Assembly (NCBI GenBank): GCA_024516155.1
Contig: JAJJXM010000014.1
Span: 124,001-188,000 of the forward strand
Length of the DNA stretch: 64,000 bases
Source: Pyronema omphalodes
Taxonomy: Eukaryota; Ascomycota; Pezizomycetes; Pezizales; Pyronemataceae
Direction of reading: 5' to 3'
The notes beneath the pieces are model-generated. The model worked only from the letters and a program-made list of their open reading frames with translations, did no database searches and was not told the DNA's origin. Every line of letters begins with the position of its first letter. Position 1 is the first letter of the stretch. Positions 1 through 11,105 of this stretch are shown here, piece after piece. Made by a program: the position numbers and the translations under genes.

Positions 1-308
1 GTTCTGTGGCGAACCGGTTGACATGAGCAAGTGATGCCCATTTCATTGGTGCACACTTTTGCATGAGACATGTATATGTATCCCCGCATTGGTGTGCTGC
101 CGCTCTTTTTGCTGCAGCGTCTGCCATCTCATTCCCGGTGATTCCAATATGACTTGGGATCCACTCACCCCGTTATTCGTACCCTGTCTCTGCCCTCTTC
201 TGCTCTCCTTAACTCGTGTTCAATGTGAGATCAAGTGAAATCTGGTGAAAGATTGTGGAAAACTTGGAAAGAGTGAAGAGTGCAGAAGTGCTTTTTCGAT
301 AATATTTA
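1..308. other. Intergenic, nothing recognised
   Basis: I see no gene, RNA or repeat unit in this stretch up to the TA dinucleotide that borders the first MITE. Confidence 0.5.
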
Positions 309-631
309 GAGGCGTCGGGGGGAAAGCGAACGCGGGGGTATAACGAACGCCAAGCCAACATGGGTCTTTGTGGTAATGATCGACGTGGGCAGCGGGCGAG
401 AGCTCGAGGGCGAGAGGGCTCACAGCGGGGGGAGAGAGGAGCGAGAGCGCTCAGGTTCGCTACATACATAGAAAATTGTACTATTCTGTGCGCCCAAAAA
501 CATCGTCATCCTCTGAAACATCATCAACTTCAACTTCAACTGCGGAGTCGCTGGTTTGCCCGTTGCCAGCGTCTGATTATGTTGGCTTGGCGTTCGTTAT
601 ACCCCCGCGTTCGCTTTCCCCCCGACGCCTC
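309..631 (+). mobile_element. MITE copy 1, TA target site duplication
   Basis: Non-autonomous DNA transposon of about 323 bp. The first ~50 bases (GAGGCGTCGGGGGG...) recur as a near-perfect reverse complement at the end (...CCCCCCGACGCCTC), so the terminal inverted repeats are long. TA at 307-308 and at 632-633 flanks the element, the target preference of the Tc1/mariner/pogo superfamily. There is no transposase frame; open frames across it are short and repeat-like. The interior contains a (TTCAAC)-type stretch that could be a leftover of an acidic coding tail, but this is weak. A second copy in opposite orientation lies about 200 bp downstream. Confidence 0.85.
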
Positions 632-828
632 TATCCAGTTTCGTAACGTTTGAGCATCAGCTTAGCGCACTTGTGAACGTTATTCATACAGATACATATG
701 TAATGGGGACACCGGGGAGCGGGAGGGACAGAGAAAGGAAGAAAAAGAGACATAGAGGGAGCAGAGTTCGTCATGGGGGATCAATTCTTTTGCATGCACC
801 TTAGAGCCGCAAAGAGCCTCGACAAGTA

Positions 829-1185
829 GAGGCGCCGGGGCGAAAGCCAGCGCGGGGATATAACGAACGCCAAGCCAATATGGTGCCTTTCAAGAAGTGA
901 TCTGCAATGTGCTATCAGCGGGCAAACCAGCGACTCCGCGGTTGAAGTTGAAGTTGATGATGTTTCAGAGGACGACAATGTCTTTGGGCGCACATAAAAG
1001 TACAATTTTCATGTATGTAGCGAACCTGAGCGCTCTCGCTCCTCTCTCCCCCCGCTGTGAGCCCTCCCCACCCTCCGCCTTCGCCATCGAGCGCTCGCCC
1101 GCTGCCCACGTCGATCATTACCACAAAGACCCATGTTGGCTTGGCGTTCGTTATACCCCCGCGTTCGCTTTCGCCCCGGCGCCTC
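829..1185 (-). mobile_element. MITE copy 2, inverted relative to copy 1
   Basis: About 357 bp, bounded by TA at 827-828 and 1186-1187. Read on the minus strand it aligns with the 309-631 element along its whole length: same terminal repeats, same GGGCAGCGGGCGAG core and same GCGGAGTCGCTGGTTTGCCCG segment. It carries a short extra purine-rich insert near the middle and a diverged segment next to one terminal repeat. The outer repeats differ at a few positions (GCGCC for GCGTC, GCCAGCGCGGGG for GCGAACGCGGGG), so the two copies inserted or diverged separately. No coding capacity is seen. Confidence 0.85.
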
Positions 1186-1239
1186 TACCCAAAATACATA
1201 CTAATTCGAACGACACATGATGACTATGGATCACCCTAA

Positions 1240-2027
1240 CCCTGACCCTTAACTTCACTAATCCCTCTTGTGAAACATTAGAAGAGAGCGTGATGAAAGT
1301 GTCGTATTTACAGTTCAGATAGCGTACTCGGCGGTGGAATTTTGATTGAGGATGCGTCAGGAAATGGTGTATATGTTAGGCCACTAGTCGGCCTCCCTGA
1401 GCGATCTGAATTTCTTTTTATAAACCCAAATGCCAAGTCGCTACCCAAGCTAGATAGTGGTCACCACATACTAAACATCGAAGTTGAGCAATACGCTATC
1501 GTGCCATACCGCAGGAGAGCAGGGTTGAACGAGCAATGATGGATTCCGGCGTCTTGCCAAGACTCCGACTTTTCTCAGACTATCACTGCAAATCTCATTT
1601 CTAATTCAGAAAAGACGGATAAAAATAGAAGAAGAAATACTGATCATGGTCATAGAAGAACGAGAACGTATATAACAGAATGAAACATTTCCTACACCCG
1701 AAAAATGACATACTTTCTCCCTCAGCGCAGCACTAAGTCAACACCACACATTCTTCCACAAACCCCGCCTTCATTCCTCTGTGCCCGATTCCTATCCCAG
1801 CATTCTAGATGTACCTTCAGAATAAGAAAGTACCTGTTATAACAGATTAGAACGAAAATACGGGCGTTGGCTGTGCAGTTGAATCACTGCAACTACTGCG
1901 GCCATGCGTATTCTGGAAGTTGATGTCGATATTATCTACATGTTTGAAGGCCTGATCACCTGCTCTTGGCGACGAGAACAGGAGTCAGGATTTTCTTTAT
2001 GTCCTCTTGAGGCCTTTTCGCCATCCG
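1240..2027 (-). repeat. NLR1 3' flank: duplicated flank plus decayed last ankyrin repeat
   Basis: Read on the minus strand just after the NLR1 stop, about 1880-1990 still resembles the terminal ankyrin repeat of the fragment at 41.4-41.8 kb (GATAATATCGACATCAAC, then GGCCGCAGTAG, then GATTCAACTGCACAGC) but is no longer in frame. Further on, the sequence matches the 3' flanks at 38.7 and 41.9 kb (GGGCACAGAGGAATGAAGGC; CTGCGCTGAGGGAG; a CTCCTGCGG block near 1510). This therefore belongs to the duplicated unit of the NLR family. No independent gene is visible; an open stretch at 1342-1539 lies inside it and looks like a chance frame. Confidence 0.65.
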
Positions 2028-5000
2028 TCAGCGTATGATATATGGATGAATGAATGAAATACCTTTGGCCTGTAGCAGCATCCTAACAACAAAATGGTGC
2101 CCATTACTGGATGCCCGTGAATATGCAGTCTCTCCATCATAGTCCCTGGAGTTTATATCGATATCGTTTACTTGTAAGAGAAGCTCCACCACATAATCGT
2201 GGCCGTTCTCTGATGCCAATGACAACGGACTGCGGCCGATTGGGTCCTTCGAGTTAATGTCGATACCATGCGTTTCTAGAAGTAGCTTAACAACTGATTC
2301 GTGCCCATTTTCAGCTGCCCTAGACAATGCAGTCATGCCAGCATAGTCCTTCGAATTTATATCGATACCGTCTTTTTGTAGGAGCAGCTTTACCACTGAA
2401 TCATGGCCGTTTTCGGATGCCCATGATAACGGACTGCGGCCAGTTGAATTTTTCGAGTTGATATCGATACCATGTGTTTGTAGAAGCAGCTTAACAACTG
2501 AATAGTGACCATTTATGGATGCTAATGATAAAGCAGTCATATCACCATCGCCCTTTGAGTTGATATCAATACCTTTCGCGTGTAGGAGTAGCTCCACAAC
2601 TAAGTTATGGCCATTCTTGGACGCTGAAAATAACGCAGTCATGCCACTACAGTCCCTCGAGTTGATATCAATACCATCTACCTCCAGGAGTAGCCTCACG
2701 ACCGAATCGTGGCCATGTTGGGATGCGAAGAACAACGCAGTCATGCCACTACTGTCCTTCGAGTTGATATCGATACAATTTACCGGCAGCAGAAGCTTGA
2801 CAACCGAATCATGGCCATATGCGGATGCCCATGATAATGGAGACTGGTTCCTTCCATCTGCTGAATTGACATCAACGTCCCTTTCCAATAGATTACGCAC
2901 AACCCCTACGTTCCCAACCCTGCATGCCTGTAATAACATCGTACTCCCGCATAACTTGGTATTGTAATCTATGTTTTGTCCTGCTGCATGGAGGAGTTTG
3001 ATGAAGGTATTCTCAAAGCCGCAGCTGATGGCAAACTGTAAGCGAAGGTGCATTTGAGTTGCGGGGATGTATTCATGTTTAGATCTATCTGAGTGGTCAT
3101 GTCGTCCATCAAACGGGGATAGAAATTTCGAACGATGTCCTATTGAAATGCGATTAAGATTCATTGTATCGGGAAATAATTGATGAATTATTTCAACTGT
3201 ACATCCACTTTCATCACGTAAGTGGTGGCCAAAGTCGTTTACTGTGTAATCCAGAAGGGCGAACCTCGCCCTACGTCCATGCTTGATATACTGAGGGATT
3301 TCCTGAGCCCTAGAGTCCATTTTATGTTGATCATCGTTAAAGCACATGTATTGCAGACATCTATAAGCTATTTCGCTGTGGCCGTCCGAGAATATTTCGC
3401 CGTCATCGTATAATTGGGTCAGGTAATCGTGCAGAGATTTGTGAACAAGACGAACGGTGGACGTCTCTTCATCAATAATGATCAGTCCAAGACACCAATC
3501 AACCAGTGATTTCTCCGAAGGAAAGTTGTCCCAGTCCAGGGTCTGATTGTACGCAATTGACACTTCTCCTGTTGGTAGTTTTCTAGGATCAATTGTAACT
3601 GAAAGGGCATGGCGTAACTCGATGATGGTCAACGGGCGTCGGGCGAGAAATGTCCACTTTAGAACGTTCAAGGCCTGAGCGACTTTTTCGGCTTTCTGGT
3701 TCATGATCCGCGTGATCGTACTTGCAAAAGCCATGTCCAGTTTGATCGGCATGGTGTGCAGGGCGTTACGTCTTTGACTAATGGTTGTTTGGTCTAATAC
3801 GGTCTGAATCTGGAGTGCAGGAAGTAGGAACCTGTATTCAACCGACGTATTAGCTGTGTGTTATTCCCGTCAACCACAAGCTTACAACAAATAACATGCA
3901 TTCGCGGTTGAGACTTCCATTTTCAAAAGGGTCTGTCAACTCACATGTCGGCAGAATTAGCTACAATCGTATCCAGGATTTCGGTCTTGAGCTCATCATT
4001 CATGCAGTCGCTGTTCTCGTCCATCTCAATCTCATGTGATAAATATCTTCTAATATCGTCTGGGTGTGCCTTTAGACATATATGATCCAGGGAGCCGAGT
4101 TGGGGATGTTCTGTCATGAACTCTTGCCACTTGATGTGTGGTCTTGTGGTGAAGAAGATGCGGATAGCACACGACTGACTACATTCACTTGCAACTTTCG
4201 ATAGGGCTTGTAGGAACCCTCTGCGGTGTACATCGCTACACTCGTCCAATGCATCAATGCAGACATAGAAATTTCGCAGCTGCGTTACGGTTTCGCTCAA
4301 CATTCGACACGCTTCAGCTAGTTCAGGGCTTGTGTGTTTCCTGAGCAGCTTTCTTAATGTAAAGACGGTATCTGAAAGTAAGAGTCCCGAATCATTGAGT
4401 GTTAATATGACTTGGTTGAGAAGCACGCCAATCATGTTCACCGGTGTTTGCCTTTTGTCGTTCTGGAAATCGCAATATAGGCAGGCGACGCAAGCTCTTT
4501 CGTCCGAGACGAATGTGGCCTCGATATAATCGAATACGAGGGAGCTGCGTTACGCAATGTCAGCACCTTTCAGCCGGGGAAGCCTCAGAAACGATAACCC
4601 ACCACATGACAGACTTTCCCGCGCCAGGATTTCCGGAGCATGCTAGAACAGAACCGTTATTGCCATCCTCTGATTGACTGCCGATCCATTTCTGAAATGC
4701 CGGGTCATTTAGAAACCAATCTCCGGTGCCTTGGAGCCTTTTTTGCCGGATATCTTGATGTCTTTTATGGGGTTCCAGTGGTGATATCAACGGTATTATT
4801 TGCCGAATCGCATTGTCTAATACTTGTTAGTCGGCTGCGCCTTCCCTGATTTCTGTGAAACTACCTGCTAATCTCTCATGAAATCCACGCGTCTCATACT
4901 TTTTTCTCATTTCTCTAGTCGTAGCAATTACTCGCAGGTAGTGGTTATCCGACATGGACCGAAACTTGACCATCCTGGAATGGTCTGCGCGGATCTCAAT

Positions 5001-6460
5001 CCTATTATGATCCTCTGACACTGAGCATACTGCCGATTCTCGAGGCACCATACGTATGGGTGAACCGGAACGCTTCGCTACACCATTTGCAAACGTCTTC
5101 CCCCAGTTAGTTCCTTTTCCCGAATTACATCGTGCGTATTCCTGAAGGTATGCTATTACTTACCTCGACGGAGCAAGTGTCTTCACTTTCGTAGAAGGAT
5201 ACAATATTAGAGCTTTCCATGCTTGTATAGCAAGTCCTAAAGTCCTTCTGGAGTTCAAAAAGATAGTCGGACCCGGTGCTGATATCTCGAAGAAAGTGCT
5301 CGTTCTCCATCCCCCGTACCAACATGTCGATGCTCTTGGGGTTAAGACCGAGATGGGGAACTCCAAAGAACAGGGCACCAATGCATGATTGATGAAAATC
5401 TTTGTCGGCCCTAGATTTGCTCTTACTGGCATCCACTAGAGCCTATGGGTCGCTTCAATATATATCAAATCGCAGTTTGGGTATGCGTGTGAAACTGACC
5501 TTTTGTAGCACCAATCCTCCAAGACTATGGCCAATGAGTATCAAGGGCCGACTCGCGGTCTGGTATCATTCACAGTGAGCATCCATAATATTATTTGGGT
5601 TTAGGGAGGTGTGCGGATGAAAAACTGCAGTTGAGTAATAATAGGGACAGTTACCTCTTTTTCTCTCACTCGTTTGATGTCCTCCAGAAAATTCCGAGAT
5701 ATCCCTGTGATAGAGGTCGTGCTTTCATTGTTTCGAATGCTGGAATAGTAACCCCAGGTGAAAACTCGGATATCGGGGATGTCTAGGGGCAGGAAGTCCC
5801 GCAACCACATTCTGTCGGCTCGATCTGGCGATTTCCATGATCCGAAAGCATGAGCTGAAAGCCCTGTAACAGCAATGATGCTGCGTTATATCCATCAGTA
5901 TGACATATAAGGCATCTTGCGAACTGGGTACATGTCTGATAGACTTACTCGTATTTAGCGGTCGTTCCGACAGGTGCATATAGTGGCGTCATGCCATAAA
6001 AATCACAGTCGACGGTAACACGGGCCGGTCGAGCTCGTGTCTCAGCTGGCCGCTCTGGCAACCGTGAATGTCCTCCACGATCTCGCTGATCCCTCACGCG
6101 CTTATCGGGTTCGTGATTAGACTCGAGCGTCGAAATCTGGCGCTTTGGAAACTGTAGATATACTTGATGTCCTGGCTTGCATTTCTTGAACTCATCCGGC
6201 TCTTGATGGAACGAAACCGTTGCAATCTGCCAAGATCCGTATGTAGTTAAAGAGAAAACCGTCGAATTTCCTTCAACGAAGCCTTCCGCAACCTTCAATG
6301 AATCCAAGAATCGGCGTAATGCGCCATCGTTCATTTCTGGAGGTATCTCCGACAACCGAAAAGTACGCAACGGCGCGGAAGGAGATGCATAGGTGTTGGG
6401 CTGGTCCAGCACTGACGTCGTAACATCGCTGGGCTGATGATTTGGTTGTTCGGAGGTCAT
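2028..6460 (-). CDS. NLR1: hydrolase-NACHT-ankyrin STAND protein
   Basis: Eight exons on the minus strand (6460-5949, 5880-5655, 5559-5500, 5442-5164, 5096-4865, 4816-4603, 4544-3945, 3831-2028) join into an intact frame of 1308 residues. Residues ~20-100 (FRLSEIPPEM..., then QIATVSFHQE) look RRM-like. Residues ~170-370 are an alpha/beta hydrolase with nucleophile elbow GHSLG near residue 258, as in SesB domains. A NACHT NTPase follows: P-loop GNPGAGKS (498-505), Walker B FYVCIDALDECSD (~600-612) and the FFTTRP segment. After a helical region (LARRPLTIIELRHAL, VHKSLHDYL) come about eight 34-residue ankyrin repeats (from ~1014). The family forms NTP-switched receptors; the ligand is unknown. 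The frame ends early (GISFIHPYIIR), and ankyrin-like sequence continues past the stop, so the C-terminus is probably shortened. The start matches that of NLR2. Exon joins were inferred by comparing the two paralogues. Confidence 0.88.
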
Positions 6461-6576
6461 TATTACTAGAAGTATTTGATGAGCGTTGGTATCATTGAAA
6501 CGAAGATAGTTGATGATGACACGTAGACCGTGCTCGATACCTGAGCATAAGCACAGCCCACTGTGGTTTTGAGTCT

Positions 6577-6621
6577 TCAGCTCGGCGCTTACTCGGCAGC
6601 GAGTGTCTGGTTATTGGTTCA
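6577..6621 (-). promoter_or_regulatory. Promoter block shared with NLR2
   Basis: About 120-160 bp upstream of the NLR1 start, the minus strand reads TGAACCAATAACCAG.CACTC.CTG..GAGTAAGCGCCGAGCTGAA. The block at 32356-32401, at a similar distance from the NLR2 start, is nearly the same. A CCAAT box lies inside it. It may be a shared regulatory element, or simply the edge of the duplicated segment. Confidence 0.5.
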
Positions 6622-7181
6622 TTGCCGTCATGCATTGCATGATACCGATATCCGCCCTCGCACTGCCCGGACGTCCCCGGCACATATGGATATGAGTGTA
6701 AAAAATGGCTTTTACACGCCAGCATCAAAACATAGCCACAGGTGCGGTAAACATATATTCTACCAGTGGCGGACTTCTCGTAGCCCTAAAGCAACGGACG
6801 GCAGACGCTGGCTTTACAACGAAAAAACACTTTCTACGGAAATGTAATACATACAGCGCTCGGATGGACAGGGAGGTGCCTACCCCCTGTCTATTCGGAT
6901 TTTCCATTGCTCTCGCTTGAGTGAAGTTGGGGTTGCTCTACCCACTCTGAATAGAGTTACGGGAAGTTCTCCAGTGGTGGTTAAGAAACCGTTTTGTTGA
7001 ATTTTGTTGACTACATGAAAAAAGATGATATATCATTACAACGCTTAATCAAAACTCAAAAGTGTACCATATTACCTTCCATTATTAAACTCCGTATTCC
7101 ATCACACCGTAACCCATCACCCTAACTCTATCATTCGAAAAAAAAAAAGCCGTCGCAGACATATCATCTGCCATAGGCCTC
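6622..7181. other. Intergenic, between NLR1 promoter and MFS 3' end
   Basis: I see no gene here. An A-run at about 7138-7148 lies just downstream of the MFS stop and probably belongs to its 3' untranslated or terminator region. Confidence 0.4.
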
Positions 7182-8843
7182 TCATCCACCATTCTCCAAT
7201 GTGCTCTCACTCCCCACTCTCTCCACATGACTAAAACAGCTCACACCACTTTCCCTCTTCTCTTTGAAAACAACCACCGGCTTCCTCTTAACCCTCTCCC
7301 TCTCCTGACTACTAAGCGTCAAAAGCACCGGATACGCAACCATAGCCGAAAATGTCGCCACTGTTAACCCCACCGCTATTTGAGGACCCCTACTATCACA
7401 GATTCCATGGAAGCTCGGCGGCAAGAAAGCCGCACCAATAGTCATGGCCACCAAATAACTAGAAGCGGTAACAACATCCTTTCCAGTTCCACGGAGTGCC
7501 AAACAAAATATCGTCGGCCATATTGTGGATTGAAAGAACTGGTTCAACATGAAAGTGGCGCTGGAAAGCGGGATATGTGCTGACATTGTGATCGCGGCAG
7601 TTATTACTAGTCCTATGGTGAACACTAGTAATAAAAACGAAGGTCGGATGAAACATAATAAGAAGGCGGAAAAAAAGCGCCCAAAACCTAATATTGCCCA
7701 GCCTATCTTCTTGAATGCTACGCCAGTCGCATTACTATTTTTGAGACCGTCGACTAATATGCTTCGGCCAAAGTAGGCGATGATTTCTTGGGAACCGACG
7801 TAGAGCATTAGTGTAAATAAGGCGAGGGTAAAGGCGGGTGCGAGATTAGTAGTGAAAAGACGTTTGGAGCTTTGACGGAACTCTGGGACAGGATCTCGAA
7901 ATTCGGGGAGGTGGATACAGCAGAAGATTCCGGCTAATATAAAGGCGGCGAAAGAACAGGCGAGGAATGTCCATTGGACATCTTTCAGGACATCCCAGGT
8001 CAGGGAATCCGCGGGGGCGTAAAATAATGGGGTTTGGACTACTATAGGTATAAGACCACCGATGGCTTGGACTCCTTGTAGGATATTGAGACGAATTTCT
8101 GCATATTCGGACGGTCCGTAAAGAGCAACAAATGGGTTGGCAGCAACTTCCATAGTGGAACAACCAACTCCGACTACGGCCACGGAAATGACGATACCAG
8201 GGTAGCTGTGCTGTGCTGCTGAGGGCCAGTAGCACATGCACCCGACGGAGTAGATGAACAGGCCGATTGCAAGCGTCATACGGAAGCCGTAATGTCTAAG
8301 TAGATAGCCTCCAGATGTCAGTGGGGTGACAGCGTACATTCTGCAATATTGTTAGCATCTGCAGCTTTATCAGTGGCCTTCACACTGAGGTGGGGGTGCA
8401 GCGGAACGAGGGAAGGGTTAGGGTTAGGGCAAGAGACGCCGAAGAAACAAAGAGACAGGGAAGTGAGAGTCCTACCCCCAATATGCCACAGTCATTCCAA
8501 TAGCCTCATGCTGATTCGTCCCGTTGATTGCTTCAAACTGCTTAAACATTACATTAATAAGTCCATGAGTCATTCCCCACAGAACTGCATCTTTTATTAG
8601 CCTCATATTTCACCGAACATTACATATCCGAGTGACAGTGTATGACGACTCACAAAACGGTCCCCCCAATAGCGTCAAAATCGGCCACAGCCTAGTCCCC
8701 GGATGCGTCTCTAACCATCTCTTCTCCTCGTTCCTCAATGGTGGTGGCGCACTGTTCTGCACAGTTGTCGAATCTCCCAAACTCCCTACACTGCCCCTAT
8801 TGTGCGGATGCATATCCTCCTCCTCCTGATACTCTTCCTGCAT
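7182..8843 (-). CDS. MFS permease (fucose permease-like)
   Basis: Twelve-helix major facilitator, most like fungal L-fucose-permease-type sugar transporters. Helix 1 holds the junction residues FFLWG, created by splicing 8654 to 8584. The second exon (8584-8476) ends AYWG, and the third (8340-7182) begins MYAVTPLTSGG and runs through the remaining hydrophobic segments, with the RHYGFRMT loop between helices 2 and 3 and a basic C-terminal tail. Introns are 8653-8585 and 8475-8341. The substrate cannot be fixed from sequence. The start is uncertain: there is no stop between this gene and the rhodopsin-domain gene upstream, so I give an internal methionine at 8843 (another is at 8813), but the frame continues back to 10404. 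Confidence 0.75.
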
Positions 8844-10404
8844 AGTCCTCAAAACATCGACTGCCAACTCCGCTCTCTCCGGTCTCATCACCGACGAAAT
8901 TCCCGATGAAATCCCAGACCCAGTAAATGATGAAGTATGCGAAGTATTCGTAATCCCAAACGCAGTTGGAGGCATAGCCAAAACTTGCTGCATCTCAGGA
9001 ATAACCTCCATCCTATCTGGTCCCGCATACTGAATATCATCCAACACAGGTTGTCTACTGGTTCTTCTTACCCCGCGATTCTCGTCAGATGCATTTGGAC
9101 CAACGGATTTATATCCATCCATAATGCAGCCGCAACGCCAGGGGAGGTAACGAATCAAGGGTTTTAGCATCGGGGTCGAGGCTGCGAGAACTCCGACAAA
9201 GACTGTGATTTCTGCCCATAGGAAGGAGATTGCGTCAGGCCAGGCGAAATTGGGGGCTTGAGAAGCGATCTGGAAGTAGTAGGCGCGGACTACTTGGAGG
9301 ACTGCCACGCTGGGTGTGTGTGTCAGTCTTGGGAAATTTAGTGGCATGGGATGACTTACAAGCCACCGGCACCGAAGATGAGCATTAGTGTGGCTTTTTG
9401 TTTTCGGGGGAGCTGTAGACCGGAGAGAATTGGCATTGGGAGAAGGATTACGGCGAAGTCGGTGATGATTTGGAGTGGGGCTGCGGCATAGACTAGACGG
9501 ACTACGTCGAGGCATTTCCAGTGGCCGGGGTTTATGCGTTGTTGATGAGCAACGAGGACTATGTGGAACTATTGCTGGTGATTAGAATTCTGTAGTTGAT
9601 GAGGATACGGAGATAGTACTGGGTGACATTGGAATAAGACCAACATGGTGAGCACAAAGGCTCCGACGACGATGACGAACATGATACACCATGATAATCG
9701 CTTTAGTGTTTTGTAATCCCGAAATAAACGTTGGTAGTAGAGGAGGACGGAGACTTTAATGAGAGCGAAGGCTGGTTCCTGTTATCGTCATAGAATGTCA
9801 ACAAAGATTCATAGACCATCACCCTCAGGTACAAACGAATCAAGCAAGCAAGCAAGGGGTAGGAGACGTACATAGACGAGAGTATATACAAACCGGCTCT
9901 GGTGATAACAAAAGGTTTAAAGTTAGCACATAAAGCTAATGCCCACGTTCCATCAGGATTCCCCGGGTAGGGCCGAACCTGTTGCATAACCGCGGCGGAA
10001 GAAGTATGAGTACCTAGAATAACCTTATGTTAGCTGTCAATCATTTCCCAGTTTTTTTGTGCCGTCTTACACGACACACGCGTTATTTCCATTTTTGGGG
10101 ACCCAACAAAAAAAAACATACCTATGCATAATGAAACCGATAATGCTAAACCGAGCAACTATTAAACTTCCAGTATCAGACTCTTTTCTCTTTTTCTCCT
10201 CCTTCTTTCTTAGCCACAAACAAAGATAAATCATACCCAAGCACCAAGCATAAACCAATCATCGATAGAAACCCTTCGTTGTACAAAATGCTTCGACACA
10301 AATCGTAATATCACAACAACCAAACTTAACACCCCTAATGCAATGGAAACTCCTTGGATTAATTGTCTTCTCGTACTTCCTATCCATATCGATCCAGGAG
10401 GCAT
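8610..10404 (-). CDS. Rhodopsin-domain 7-TM membrane protein
   Basis: Fungal integral membrane protein of the rhodopsin_dom_fun (PTH11-like) type. Predicted exons are 10404-10237, 10158-10122, 10013-9868, 9778-9620, 9568-9360 and 9309 onward. Diagnostic pieces in order: helix 1 followed by RRVSIDDWFMLGAW; helix 3 with ALIKVSVLLYYQRLF; NPGHWKCLD before helix 4; ITDFAVILLPMPIL with LQLPRKQK after helix 5; then VVRAYYF and a last helix WAEITVFVGVLAASTPML. A polar tail follows (ERAELAVDVLRTMQEEYQEEED). Read straight on, the frame stops at 8610, but a GT donor at 8653 would splice it in frame into the MFS exons. Ligand and pathway are unknown; relatives are surface sensors. The exon 3 end is the least certain join. 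Confidence 0.7.
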
Positions 10405-11105
10405 TGCTTAGGGAGGGAATAAGATGTGGATCATCGAAGTTCTTGGGCGGCGGGGAAATGCTGGATGACAACCTGAGAATCATCCGGACGTGTGTTGGTA
10501 GCATAGGAAGATGTCAACAGGCACGTACACGGGTTGGGGTAGGTGGGTGCACGCGTTAAGTCCGCTGTACCTGTATTTAGTACTCTTAACAGGATAGCGA
10601 GTGACGGCAGACCGTAGTTGCGGTAGCCTGACTAGTATCGTCTGGCAATTACGAGATCTGATTGGTGCGCGCAGGCGGCGAGGTTTGCGCTGGGACGGAT
10701 CGGCTGGGTTCCAGTGGCCGTAGTTGGTTTCTCATGTAGGATTATCACGCTAAGTATCGCCGCCCAGCTGGCCAATGCACGCTTAAATACGCAGAGGATT
10801 TTGAACCTGGGTGACAACTCATCGAATTTCATGCTAAGAGTAGCTATGCGTATCCAAAGGGTTGGTATTACAGTTTCCAATAACGATACACTAACAAAGA
10901 CGACCATACCAAGTTACAAGTTACAAGTTAACAACTCTCGTAATACTCACCAATCCATCCTTCTGATGGGAAACCTATCCGTCCAAACTGCCGCCAAAAC
11001 TAACGCTGAGAATTCAAACAAAAGCGCCGGTTTAATTGCCGACCAATAATCATCGTTGCTTATTTTTTGGTCTGAAATCGAACGATACTGCGATTCCCAG
11101 CCATT
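10405..11105. other. Intergenic, nothing recognised
   Basis: This stretch lies upstream of the rhodopsin-domain gene and downstream of the glycoside hydrolase stop. I see only short unconvincing frames. It presumably holds the promoter of the former and the 3' region of the latter. Confidence 0.4.

Noticed and set aside
1223..1250. CCCTAACCCTGACCC, telomere-like
   Set aside because: Degenerate and very short; not enough to claim a chromosome end or a fusion scar.
1342..1539. 65-codon frame near the left end
   Set aside because: Begins with TTG, lies in the duplicated NLR 3' flank, and the matching positions in the other flank copies are not coding.
8414..8431. GGGTTAGGGTTAGGG, like a telomere repeat
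   Set aside because: Only about two and a half units, inside an MFS intron; too short to support an interstitial telomere.
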